From contig BROI01000022.1 in assembly GCA_027923505.1 (NCBI GenBank), positions 1 to 64,000 of the forward strand: a stretch of DNA of 64,000 nucleotides, in the 5' to 3' direction. The notes under the pieces were generated by a model. It was given only the letters and a program-made list of their open reading frames with translations, did not search any database and was not told the DNA's origin. This document shows, one piece after another, positions 33,363 to 42,528 of this stretch. This DNA comes from Mayamaea pseudoterrestris. Its lineage: Eukaryota; Bacillariophyta; Bacillariophyceae; Sellaphorales; Sellaphoraceae. The first letter of the stretch is position 1. Every line of letters starts with the position of its first letter. A program made the position numbers and the translations under genes.

Positions 33363-33779
33363 AAGTGTGCGCAAGAATTGTTGATGCGTCTCAAGCAATC
33401 ATCGCTATGCCTTTCTTCTTCTAACACCGGAACGAGCTTAGAATTAATCGTCTCATAAACAAATTGAGCAAAGCTGTGTGTCAACATCGCCGATAGGTAC
33501 AATACGGTTACGTCGTAAGCATCGCATTCGACGGTAGTCTACCGCGGTACTCTTTAACCGCTGTGACAAGGAAGTTTTCGTTCTCGAGGAAATTTCTTTG
33601 CCATTGCGCCTCTGCTAACTGTGAATTCGATCACATCAAAATTTCAGCCGGAGCTGCATGCACCTACCCAGTCCGTCTGTGGCGAGCTTGCTGCTGTGTG
33701 CGCATACATCGCTTACTGCCGTTCTCTAACTTCTCTCCGCATCCAACTTCCCGAGCAACCGCGACCTTGACTATTGACC
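33363..33779. other. Spacer between tandem duplicates
   Basis: 417 bp with no gene or repeat recognised. It should hold the 3' end of the intact copy and the promoter region of the decayed copy. Confidence 0.4.
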
Positions 33780-34411
33780 ATGGTAAGGACTAGCGGTTTT
33801 GAAATAAAGATCGTTCATGCTGATGACACGAAGATGTGTTTTAAGGAACATAAGAAGGATGAAAAGGACGGAAAGATCTATTTAAAAGTGGAGCCAGACG
33901 CGCAATATTTTATCGCTATACGCCGAGTGCGAGGGGGATCTTCCGTAGTTTTGAGCAGCTATCGAGTGGACGGAAAGGCACTTGGATACTTCGGACAGCA
34001 CCAAAAGAAAGTACCAGCCCAATCCATCGATTGCAGCTAATCATATTTCTCCTTGCAACAAGAAATACCTGCTGTCAAGCCAGGGACAGACATTCATCTC
34101 AAGCAAATTGGATCATACAAAAAAGATGAAAGAATACACCAGAGGAGCATTGATTGACCGCATAACTTTCAATTACTGTTCAGCACTTGGGTTAGTCGAA
34201 GCAGGCGTTCTTTCACAACCGGATCCGTGGACCGTGGAGCATTGGAAGAACCCAGCTAGCCCCTGCAGTAAACAGGAACAAGCATCGTTTAAAGCTTCTC
34301 AGACACCCAGATGACGATAACAAACTTATCGAATTCGTTGACCTAACCGACGAGACTGTGGTACCAAAGTTTATGGATGGTTTCTGCCGCACCGTTGCTG
34401 ATCCTAAATAG
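33780..34411 (+). pseudogene. Decayed tandem paralogue of the 32589 gene
   Basis: The start (MVRTSGFEIKIVHADD) and the stretches VEPDAQYFIAIRRV, GALIDRITFNYCSALGL and LIEFVDLTDETVVPKF match the intact gene at 32589-33362 in order. Compared with it, about 55-60 codons of the middle are missing after GQHQKK, the frame changes there, and it changes again before the acidic end (near 34270-34290). No single frame spans the gene. A small unseen intron could explain the first break but not both. The most likely reading is a pseudogene in early decay. The acidic C-terminus remains similar to the SUMO-interacting-like end of its neighbour. Confidence 0.72.
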
Positions 34412-34480
34412 GCCGATTCGTAGTACAAACCACATAGTTATTTTTGCATGTATAGGTAGTGGCTCACTAATGTACAAGCT

Positions 34481-35179
34481 TTACCTCATCTCCATCAGCA
34501 CTCTAGGCGCCGTCGTACAGCTTGTATGCATCTGGGCCTCCTCTTCGTCGCCTTTCGCAAGAAGAATACCAAACTTGGAGGTGCAGCGAGAAAACTCTAA
34601 ACTCCGCTGACGCAAAAGCTTACCCATTTCGTCTGGTGAGTAATCAGCGTTACCGCGTAGGTTCCTGAATTGCGACACGACAGCTCGCACGGCACAGCGT
34701 TGATGGCGCATCAAAAGAGTGCTCATGTGTCGCTCCATTCCACGTGCTTCTGATACGGCCAGTATCGCCGACGCCTCTGCCATGTCAAGATCCTCATGCT
34801 TGCCCGGAGTGCGCAATGGCGACTCGAAGAGACAGTCGATGCTGATCAAATACTCTGGATGTATTCTCGAGAACAAGTGGCAGTATACTCGGGCGGCGCG
34901 TTTCTTCAAACCAATCTGCTCCTGGGTGAGGTAAACCTTTCGCTTGGCCTGCTGCGAAACAGCGTCGTAGACAAAGATTTCTTCGTTGATGCGATTGTGC
35001 TCGTCCACACAAAATCTGACCCTGTTTCCGGCTTTTCCATCCGCGCTAGACTCACTGGAGCTATCATCCGAGTCTATATCCATTGTCGTCGTTGTCGCAA
35101 ATGAGGCATTGCAGTCGCATTCGCAGTCGGCCGTCATGGATCTTTTGGAGGACAACTGGTTTACAATGGACAGATCCAT
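34481..35179 (-). CDS. VRF-motif protein family, unknown function (member 1)
   Basis: 232 residues from MDLSIVNQL; an in-frame ATG at 35374 exists, but the sequence between contains a good 3' splice-like tract (ATTTTTTCAG), so it looks like leader. Layout: Asp/Ser-rich N-terminus (DIDSDDSSSESSADG), the block NRVRFCVDEHNRI...EEIFVYD, then VYLTQEQIGLKK, a charged region, ARGMERHMSTLLMRHQRCAVRAVVSQ, and a C-terminal helix (LLRQRSLEFSRCTSKFGILLAKGDEEEA). The same order appears in the gene at 37820-38611. I know this pattern from diatom proteins without assigned function. No signal or membrane segment; probably nucleo-cytosolic. Confidence 0.72.
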   Translation of the reverse strand: MDLSIVNQLSSKRSMTADCECDCNASFATTTTMDIDSDDSSSESSADGKAGNRVRFCVDEHNRINEEIFVYDAVSQQAKRKVYLTQEQIGLKKRAARVYCHLFSRIHPEYLISIDCLFESPLRTPGKHEDLDMAEASAILAVSEARGMERHMSTLLMRHQRCAVRAVVSQFRNLRGNADYSPDEMGKLLRQRSLEFSRCTSKFGILLAKGDEEEAQMHTSCTTAPRVLMEMR

Positions 35180-35648
35180 TGTAGAAAGCTGGCTATTGCG
35201 AGCGTTGGTTTCTGTTTGCGGGGGCAAACGGAGAGATTTATGTTTGGTGGCCGTCGTGTGTTGCTGTCGAATTGTCAGATTATGCAGATCGACTAATCTT
35301 GGTTTTGTCCAAGTCTGCGCAGGATCTGAAAAAATGAACACGCCGATGTGACCACAATCGACTACAGCCTTCATGCTGACTGGTCAATGCTTATTATTAC
35401 AAAACATCAATGGACAAATCAAATTCTCCGATACCTGAGCATTACCACCTTGACATTCTCCACGCAGTCTTTTTCATAATATACGACCGATCAATCGTGA
35501 AATATGACGCCATGGGCTATTACAGTTTGATCAGAGTTTGAGCTGCCCCGTGACTGAGCAATGTCAAAATGTCCCTCAACTTTGTCCAAGATCTCTCGAT
35601 CCCGAGTGCCGTCTTCGCTCTCATCTATGAAGCTTCTAAACGAGTGTT
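35180..35648. other. Intergenic region
   Basis: 469 bp. The part next to 35179 is the likely leader (perhaps with an intron) of the minus-strand VRF gene. The rest shows no feature. Confidence 0.4.
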
Positions 35649-36230
35649 TCAACAAGTGGTTTGGCTTGACAGGACTAGAAGTAGAAGCGATAACAATCGC
35701 TGTTGTGATACTTGTACTCTAAAGGCTGCAAAGGCGACGCATTGAGACACGTCACGCTTGCATTGCGCAGTCTCCATTAAAACAGCAAGTTGCCCGGCCG
35801 ATGCTGGTGCTTTTTCGCTAGGATTGGCAGTGGGTGAATACGTCAAGGCAAAACATTGACAATAAAGGCCGGTAGTTGTTGTACGGCAAAACTTAGCAAA
35901 TGCCACAGGGGCAGCAATTTTGTCGCACCAACCTTGACAGCTATCACACCCCGGCTTCTTTAATTTTGACCAAGCTAAGGCACACACCTCGTACCTGGCA
36001 AGTAATCCTCTTGAAGTCCAAAGTTGTTACTTGATCACTAGAGTAGCAGTGGTATGAAGAATGGCTAATAAAAAGTACTGACGGGCTCCATTCTTGAGTA
36101 TCGCTACGACATTGATGACACAGACATCGTCATCCTTGCTTAAGCCCTTTGGGTGCCGATCCTTTGGCGCAGCCGCGTGCCACAAAACGTGGGATCGTTT
36201 CGCCATCTTCAAGCACGCCGCCACTTCCAT
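35649..36230 (-). CDS. Possible two-exon Cys-rich small protein
   Basis: Tentative model: exon 1 36230-36079, intron 35995-36078 (84 bp, GTACTT...TTGCCAG), exon 2 35994-35649, 165 residues. The join gives KNGARQ-YEVCALAWSKLKKPG, followed by a Cys-rich part (CDSCQGWCDKI, KFCRTTT, YCQCF) and a hydrophobic C-terminus (RLLSLLLLVLSSQTTC). The donor is weak (GTACTT) and no family is recognised. The start at 36230 is the first ATG in frame. Cys density and a continuous frame favour a real gene, but chance is not excluded. Confidence 0.25.
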
Positions 36231-36617
36231 CTCCAACAAAGGTATGTTAAGGAGGAGAATGGTTTGCAAGTGACGGGAGAATGCTGAGCAATCATGGTCA
36301 TGAAAACGGACGTGCCGATATTATGTAGCGAGTCGGCCGCTTGGCGTGGTTGCAGTCGACACGTCGTTTCAGTACGGCTGATACAGCCCGATATTCCAAT
36401 GCATTGGATCATGTTGCTCATCGTCATGATGGTCCAGGCGTCGTCATATCTGGCTGACAAGCTTGCCTTCTTCGTTGCTGCTGTCTCATGTTTTTCATCG
36501 CTCGCTTCCGGCACGATCTCATCTTCTTCATCATCTTCATTTCGCTTGATCCAGATCCTCTTCGGTCACGCTGTCACCTTTCACGCTAGCTTATTCTTCA
36601 CATAACTACGTTACAGA
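36231..36617. other. Intergenic region upstream of the cyclophilin gene
   Basis: 387 bp, probably the promoter and 5' UTR of the plus-strand cyclophilin gene. Several short frames exist, none convincing. Confidence 0.4.
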
Positions 36618-37538
36618 ATGACGAGCCGATCACATTCCAAACCACTATCACATCGACGAGCCCTTTCATTGACCATCCTCCTAGCTGCTTCCTGTTTAAA
36701 TGGCTTGTCGGCGTTTGTCGTGAACCAAAACATTTTTAATAGTCACGATGCACGGACCCACTCACGAGAGCAACTGGAACAACGCTGTTTCGTCTCTCCA
36801 TCACGACCAACCATTCATATTTCATCATCATCACCATCTTCCACTCGTCTCTACGCTTTCACGCCTCCTCGTCGCCGCGTCTTGGAGTGGATCAAGCGCG
36901 TCGCCTTTGGCGGTCTCGTCGCATCAAGCGTTCCAAACGTGGCGCTCGCCGACGGCGAGACAGACATTGTCAACAATCCCACTCCAGGTTCCGTCATTGC
37001 CATGGAGTTTAGCAACTTGGACGGTGTCGCAGGCAAGACGGGGACTGTCAAGATTCAACTGTATCCGGAATGGGCGCCCAAGGGAGTGGAGCGCTTTGAG
37101 GAATTGACGCGGGTGGGCTTTTGGAACGACTGCCGGATCTTTCGCGTCTTGCCGGGATTCGTCGTGCAGTTTGGCATTAGCGGCGATCCATTGACGCAGG
37201 CAAAGTGGCGCGGCAATAACCTTTCGGATGATCCCGTCAAGGTGTCCAATGACAGAGGTACAGTCACCTTTGCGACGGCGGGGGCGAATACTCGAACGAC
37301 GCAAATTTTTATTTCGACGCGCCCGCAAGGCAATGCCTTTCTTGACAAGCAAGGGTTTGCTCCCATTGGTCGAGTCATTGAAGGCATGGACATTGTGGAT
37401 CAATGCTTTGCGGGATATGGAGAAGGTGCACCGGCTGGCAAAGGACCTAACCAAGGATTGATTCAGTTGCGAGGCAACTCATATTTGAAGGACCAGTATC
37501 CACAGTTATCTTACATTTCCAAGGCGGACTTTGTTTAG
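36618..37538 (+). CDS. Thylakoid-lumen cyclophilin-type peptidyl-prolyl isomerase
   Basis: 306 residues, single exon. A signal peptide (about 14-33, ending LSAF|V, close to the diatom plastid ASAF-type motif) is followed by a Ser/Arg-rich transit part. A second, thylakoid-type signal comes next: RRR at 85-87, a hydrophobic core and cleavage-like VALA|D at 111/112, consistent with twin-arginine import. The cyclophilin domain fills about 125-300 with CRIFRVLPGFVVQFG, ATAGANTRTTQIFIS and GFAPIGRVIEGMDIVD; the catalytic Arg, Phe and Gln of the family are present. It should catalyse prolyl cis-trans isomerisation of lumenal photosynthetic proteins. The location is inferred from the leader. Confidence 0.93.
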   Translation: MTSRSHSKPLSHRRALSLTILLAASCLNGLSAFVVNQNIFNSHDARTHSREQLEQRCFVSPSRPTIHISSSSPSSTRLYAFTPPRRRVLEWIKRVAFGGLVASSVPNVALADGETDIVNNPTPGSVIAMEFSNLDGVAGKTGTVKIQLYPEWAPKGVERFEELTRVGFWNDCRIFRVLPGFVVQFGISGDPLTQAKWRGNNLSDDPVKVSNDRGTVTFATAGANTRTTQIFISTRPQGNAFLDKQGFAPIGRVIEGMDIVDQCFAGYGEGAPAGKGPNQGLIQLRGNSYLKDQYPQLSYISKADFV

Positions 37539-37819
37539 AGTGAAAGGAATTGGAAATCACACACGGCAGCTACTATTATTATCACTATAACGAAAAACTA
37601 TTATATACAAAGTAATTGCATGCATATTGTGCTTACTCGTACTTACTCGTTCTGATAGGTGAGACTTGCGACGATGCTCAGCATCGTATTTCGTCGCCCG
37701 CCAACCACAGGCTTTGAATGCACTTTGAAATACAAAGACTACTACTGACAGCTGTAGATAGTATTATCGACAATTACCGTAGTAAATTACAACATTGAGA
37801 GCAGTGTTCCGAGTTCCGA

Positions 37820-38611
37820 CTATAGATACAGGAGGGTCGACGACTCGTTCTCTTCCGCAATCAAAGCATCCGAAAGCTCTGTGCCCTCAAACACGTCAAA
37901 ATTCTCCTGCATGGCGGCAAAGTCCAGCTGCGCGAGTAGCAAGGCCCAATCCTTGCTTGGCTTGGTCAACTTTGAGCTGTACTTTGCCAGTGCTTGACTC
38001 TCGTCTATACCATTTGACTTTGACGATTGTTTACGCTGTGCCTTGACCAACTTGTGAACAACCTTGCTCTTCATGGAATGCCGATACGCTCCGGCTTCGC
38101 TGTGCAGCTCCAGTCCGCGATAACCATGGTTGAAGCCTTCCTGCATGAGTCGAGGAGCGTGCATCACTAACGATTGTTGCTGTCGCTGCTGCGGCGACGA
38201 CGGACTCGCCTTGTCCGCAGCCACCAGTGACTTGTGAAAAGAGGCGCATGTTTCCGTGAATCGTTGTATGGAATCCGAGTAGTAGACGGAAACTCCAGCA
38301 GCTTCCGACATTAAGCTCATCTCTTCCTTGGTGTACCAAACGTTTTCGCGAATGGGTTCGAGCTGCTTGCGTGTCGCAACAATATGAATCTTGTTTTGTC
38401 GCGTATTGAAGCGAACTTGCTTGGAAACGCTATCTTCTGTGAGAGAAGATTGGTTCGAGTCTCGTCGCCGCTGACCGGATCGTCGCGTCATGTTGTCAAT
38501 CCCTCGCATCAAAAAGGACGCCGACACGGAGGAGGACGATCGCGGACGCACCTTCTTTTCGGTTGTGATCATCGTCATTGCTTGATCTTGTACTTGAGCA
38601 GTCTTTGTCAT
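37820..38611 (-). CDS. VRF-motif protein family, unknown function (member 2)
   Basis: 263 residues, single exon. After a basic Ser-rich head (MRGIDNMTRRSGQRRRD) comes KQVRFNTRQNKIHIV, then NVWYTKEEMSLM, a Gln-rich patch, the YRGLELHSEAGAYRHSMKSK block with VVHKLVKAQ, and a helical end (LAKYSSKLTKPSKDWALLLA, QLDFAAMQENFDVF). Motif order equals that of the gene at 34481-35179, although identity is low, so both look like members of one expanded family. Function unknown; the conserved V-R-F and W-Y-T blocks suggest a small fold or docking module. Confidence 0.8.
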   Translation of the reverse strand: MTKTAQVQDQAMTMITTEKKVRPRSSSSVSASFLMRGIDNMTRRSGQRRRDSNQSSLTEDSVSKQVRFNTRQNKIHIVATRKQLEPIRENVWYTKEEMSLMSEAAGVSVYYSDSIQRFTETCASFHKSLVAADKASPSSPQQRQQQSLVMHAPRLMQEGFNHGYRGLELHSEAGAYRHSMKSKVVHKLVKAQRKQSSKSNGIDESQALAKYSSKLTKPSKDWALLLAQLDFAAMQENFDVFEGTELSDALIAEENESSTLLYL

Positions 38612-39309
38612 GTTGGGTGTGTCTTGTTGTAAGTATGAGGTCTAATGAGATGCTGGTCGGCAGGGCCCAAGACGCTTTGGTTTGTGCAGAATGCAGGATC
38701 CCGGTGAATTTGCTGCATGCGATTTCGAAAGAGCGACATGCGCGAGTCGTGCCTGCCGGCGAAATTATTCGCAATCGGGACCCAGGGCATAAGTAATGAA
38801 TGTCAAAAGTCATAGTGAGCCTCACAGAAACGTCAATCGGCGTCAGCTGGCGACTCCGTGAACCGACGACCAATCTCGAGGACTCTTCTCATTCGCAACG
38901 ACCTGACGAGTTTCAAGCGTTTAAACTGGCAGCGGGGAAGGCTATACTCTTCGAGCATAATTGACGGCACACACAGGGGAGGCAGTAGAATTTGGGAGTC
39001 AGTCCATTCCGGATGAAGGAGATGCCTCAACTATTACCTGGACATTGCGCACCTTCTGTGCCTGATGGGTGGCGGTACGATGAATGACGACGCGCTTTGA
39101 TGACCGCAAGAATTTCGCACCATGAACCATGAAGCGGCAACGTCAAATCTGCCTTCACCGTGAGCCACTGCCAGCCTCTAACGAAGCATGCTTAACAGAA
39201 TAGCATTGTATAAAGTGGTTACTCATATTACAGGAAGATATTAGCCAAAAACCACCCAGATGGGAGATCTGCTTTGCTACCAAAGAACATACGTCACAAG
39301 GCGCACATC
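38612..39309. other. Intergenic region
   Basis: 698 bp between divergent genes. Short frames on both strands lack start codons in good context and show no family match. I see no repeat or RNA gene. Confidence 0.4.
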
Positions 39310-40026
39310 ATGCCACCAACAGAGCTGAGCCTTGCGCTTGCGTCATTTGAATGGGACCGAGCAGTTTCTATAATCAACAGAGACCCGAAACAAGCCAAAG
39401 TGTGGACACTGAGGCTCGGTTTCTATGAGGGAACGCACAATTCCGAACTCCTTCCCCTTCACGAGGCCTGCACTGGCACGGCTCCCCCAAGCGTCGCCCA
39501 AGCACTACTACAAGCTTATCCAAAGGCGGCGCAACTACCTGAAAGTGCCTATCAGCGACTACCACTACATTGCGCTTGCCGCAAGCACGCCGATGCGGAA
39601 ATCATAGACTTGCTCATTGACTCGTTCGCTGAGGCGACGTTAATACCCGATAGTCTCGGACGACTACCCATTCACTATGCGCTAAGCAATGGAGCAAGTG
39701 ATGCCGCAGTGATTGGGCGATTGCTGCAAGTTGGTCCAGATTGTGCCCGCGGAGTGGGTGATCGCAACTGGACGCCGCTCCATGTTGCCTGCTGCTGCGG
39801 TGCCAGTGTTGGCGTTGTTGAGCAATTGCTGCGCCTGTATCCAGAAGCAGCCGTCATACGGACACTCAAAGGCTCATCTGCCGCTGGACTGTTGAACAAG
39901 AAGGAATGTTTGCACTGGAAGCAGTTGTATAGCCTCTTGATGCAAGCCAAGGACGATTTCGACCGCACCTTTGTGGATCCGTTCGAAGCACATGTTAGAA
40001 AGGTGGAAGATTTGATGCTTGTATAG
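39310..40026 (+). CDS. Ankyrin-repeat protein
   Basis: 238 residues, single exon, starting at MPPTELSLALASFEWD (the first in-frame ATG). At least four ankyrin repeats are visible by their TPLH-like helices: LPLHEACTGTAPPSVAQALL, LPLHCACRKHADAEIIDLL, LPIHYALSNGASDAAVIGRL and TPLHVACCCGASVGVVEQLL. A first degenerate unit precedes them. The repeats end in YP-type turns typical of stramenopile ankyrin sets. It lacks any added catalytic domain, so it is probably a protein-binding scaffold in cytosol or nucleus. Partner unknown. Confidence 0.88.
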   Translation: MPPTELSLALASFEWDRAVSIINRDPKQAKVWTLRLGFYEGTHNSELLPLHEACTGTAPPSVAQALLQAYPKAAQLPESAYQRLPLHCACRKHADAEIIDLLIDSFAEATLIPDSLGRLPIHYALSNGASDAAVIGRLLQVGPDCARGVGDRNWTPLHVACCCGASVGVVEQLLRLYPEAAVIRTLKGSSAAGLLNKKECLHWKQLYSLLMQAKDDFDRTFVDPFEAHVRKVEDLMLV

Positions 40027-40277
40027 CAGAAGTCAAACCAATGGCTGGGTCTTGGCAATACTCTATCTTGTACATAGAGTAACTTTATCATGCTATTGCT
40101 ATGAAAGATGGGTCTATTCTTGTACGACAACTTGCTGTGCGCGATGCCGTGAGATTTGTGCGACACGTGTTGAGAACCGGTCCGACGTTTCAATGCATCG
40201 CCAACAAAACGTCCACCGCCAAAGAGACGAACGACGCTGCACCCCAATGGCTGTTTGTAATGGTCTAGGCGAGCATC

Positions 40278-42434
40278 ATGTATCCTTCTGCGAAGAGTAA
40301 AAGTATAGTTCATGACTACGCAACTCTGCAAAATTTGCGACAATCTGCTGCGGGAGTCAAGCGACTCGTCGGAGGACTGGCCGTCGTCATTGTCGGAATA
40401 GCCTCCGTTGCAGCAATTGCCAATCGATCAAGCCTGATAGAGTCGTTCTCGACAAGCACACGAAGGCGACTGATTGTATTTAGCAGCTACTCGGATGGCT
40501 TAGTGGCGAAGAAGCAGCAACGACATTTGTCCAAGTTGGGCATTCACCACATTGTTTTGAACCAATCCGAGCAGCATCGCTTCGTTGCCGACTACTGCTA
40601 CGATGCACTGCTTAGGTACGAAGAGTATCAGCGAGACGAACGACAAGTTCATTTTGCTGCCGAGCTATGGAAGTATTGCGCCCTTTCGTCTGGTTTGGCA
40701 AAGACGGTCGCCTATTTAGATTTGACAAGTCCAGTGCTGCTGCATTCAAATCAATTGCGGCAAACATTGCAAACTCCACTCAATATGGCTGTCTTGTCAA
40801 GCAGCTACGAGCCAAAGACTGTGCATGGATCATTGCTGGTGTTTCAAAAGACTCAGCAATCTACAATTGCCTTACATATGCTACAAGTATTGCGCGATAC
40901 ACCCATCAAAGTGTTGCAGCAAAAGCCACTCCTGCTTTCAAAGCTACTGTACGCATTACTCGCTCAAAGTCTGCAGGTAAAGGAATTAATAGCAGGAGTA
41001 GAATACCATCAGTGGAACTTGCTGGAGCAGCGCTGTCAAATGTCGGCGCTGTCTGCAGGACAAGGCACCGCAGATAGCAAAGGGCTCGAAGCAACTAGCT
41101 TGCGCAAGTCACATCACTGTCCACTGGTCGGCGACTATTGCTGCGTCGTGCAAGATGTTACACAGCATGGCATTGTCATGATGAATCGACATCCAATCAA
41201 TCCATTGCCAGAATTGTCGTCAGTGTCGGCAGATTTTCTGCCACTTCCGTTGAATGCCGTCGCAGATGCATGGATCAACCACAAGGACTTGCCCTACATT
41301 ACAACCCTTCAAGTGAAGGAGCGAACAGCACGACCAAAGGCACTTGAAATGTCCATGCCGCAGCGTTTCGATGACTTGCTCCGCAATAATTGCTTACCAA
41401 GTGACGCCTGTAATACTTGCTTGGCCGAAAGTGACGGCTGCAGCGAGTGCATGAGCGATTGTGGGTGCTACTGCAAAACGCTTTGCAAGGAAACGTCGGT
41501 GGCGTTACCAGTCACGTTGCGCCTATCCGCGCGAGCACCAATCTACCATCGAGACGTCAATCGGCTGGTGCCACGGATCGTTCATCAAACGTGGTACGAA
41601 CCGCTGGATGCAAACGAATATCCAGATTCCAGCCGACTAGCTCAGTCCTTTCGCAAGTCGGGATGGGACTATCGATTCTACACGGACGCTGACGCTGTAA
41701 CATTCCTAGAAACACACTTTCCACCCGAAGTTCTTCAAGCATACAATGCTCTCTCACAAGCACACTTACAATCGCACTTGTTTCGATACTGCGTCGTGTT
41801 CATCTTTGGCGGACTCTTCGCGGATATTGACCTTCTCCTCGAGTCTGCTGTGGAGTTGGCGATTGAACCGGATGTTGGCTTCATGGCGGCCATGGATGAG
41901 CCGACGAAAGTAAATAGCTGCTTGTCGAAATCATTCTTTGCAGCGGCACCTGGTCATCCGTTTCTGGCAAGAGCTATTGAGACTTTGGTGAACCAAGTCC
42001 GCAATCGATTTTCGCTTGTGGACATGGACAACGCATATTGCCCAAATCCCGGCTTGTTTGCCATCCGCTACGACAAGGCAAGCTTTGTTACTGGTTCATG
42101 TATGCTTGGAACGTCGGTGAACAGAGTTGTCGGACGACCACCTATGTTTCCTTTTAATGCCGGGGAACTGAATCACTCCCAGTCCAACTTGCCGGGGCGC
42201 ACAATCATTCTGAAGCAGCATAAATACGACATGGGCGGTAAACGATTTACTTCTGTCGACCGCAACCTCATTGTCGCCGTCGCCGATGTAGAGGTTACCG
42301 AGGAGAGTGACGAGCATGAAAAACTAACAAACCGAACAGTGGAATTTGGTGGCCGCTTTGAGTTTGAAGCACTTTACAATGACATGATTCGCGCCAACGA
42401 AAAGGTCCGAATCCATATTGAGCATGGACACTGA
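40278..42434 (+). CDS. Golgi-type glycosyltransferase with two sugar-transferase-like modules
   Basis: 718 residues, single exon. A signal-anchor lies at about 28-48 (RLVGGLAVVIVGIASVAAIA). The C-terminal catalytic module begins near 430 with VPRIVHQTWYEPL and contains YRFYTDADA and the metal-binding D-x-D, GGLFADIDLLLE (near 516-518), as in OCH1/Gly_transf_sug enzymes that add mannose or other sugars from nucleotide donors. The part before it (about 60-230) looks like a second, degenerate copy: FAAELWKYCAL and VAYLDLTSPVLL align in order with the ELxRYxxL and YxDxD blocks but lack the acidic pair. A Cys-rich linker lies between (CLPSDACNTCLAESDGC and following). Acceptor unknown. Confidence 0.85.
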   Translation: MYPSAKSKSIVHDYATLQNLRQSAAGVKRLVGGLAVVIVGIASVAAIANRSSLIESFSTSTRRRLIVFSSYSDGLVAKKQQRHLSKLGIHHIVLNQSEQHRFVADYCYDALLRYEEYQRDERQVHFAAELWKYCALSSGLAKTVAYLDLTSPVLLHSNQLRQTLQTPLNMAVLSSSYEPKTVHGSLLVFQKTQQSTIALHMLQVLRDTPIKVLQQKPLLLSKLLYALLAQSLQVKELIAGVEYHQWNLLEQRCQMSALSAGQGTADSKGLEATSLRKSHHCPLVGDYCCVVQDVTQHGIVMMNRHPINPLPELSSVSADFLPLPLNAVADAWINHKDLPYITTLQVKERTARPKALEMSMPQRFDDLLRNNCLPSDACNTCLAESDGCSECMSDCGCYCKTLCKETSVALPVTLRLSARAPIYHRDVNRLVPRIVHQTWYEPLDANEYPDSSRLAQSFRKSGWDYRFYTDADAVTFLETHFPPEVLQAYNALSQAHLQSHLFRYCVVFIFGGLFADIDLLLESAVELAIEPDVGFMAAMDEPTKVNSCLSKSFFAAAPGHPFLARAIETLVNQVRNRFSLVDMDNAYCPNPGLFAIRYDKASFVTGSCMLGTSVNRVVGRPPMFPFNAGELNHSQSNLPGRTIILKQHKYDMGGKRFTSVDRNLIVAVADVEVTEESDEHEKLTNRTVEFGGRFEFEALYNDMIRANEKVRIHIEHGH

Positions 42435-42528
42435 TGCTGGAGATCTGAAGGAGTCTATTTATATTAGTAAAAATGATACAGTTGAATACAAATGTTTCAA
42501 TTTTAGTTTAACTTAAAAGTGATTCGTC

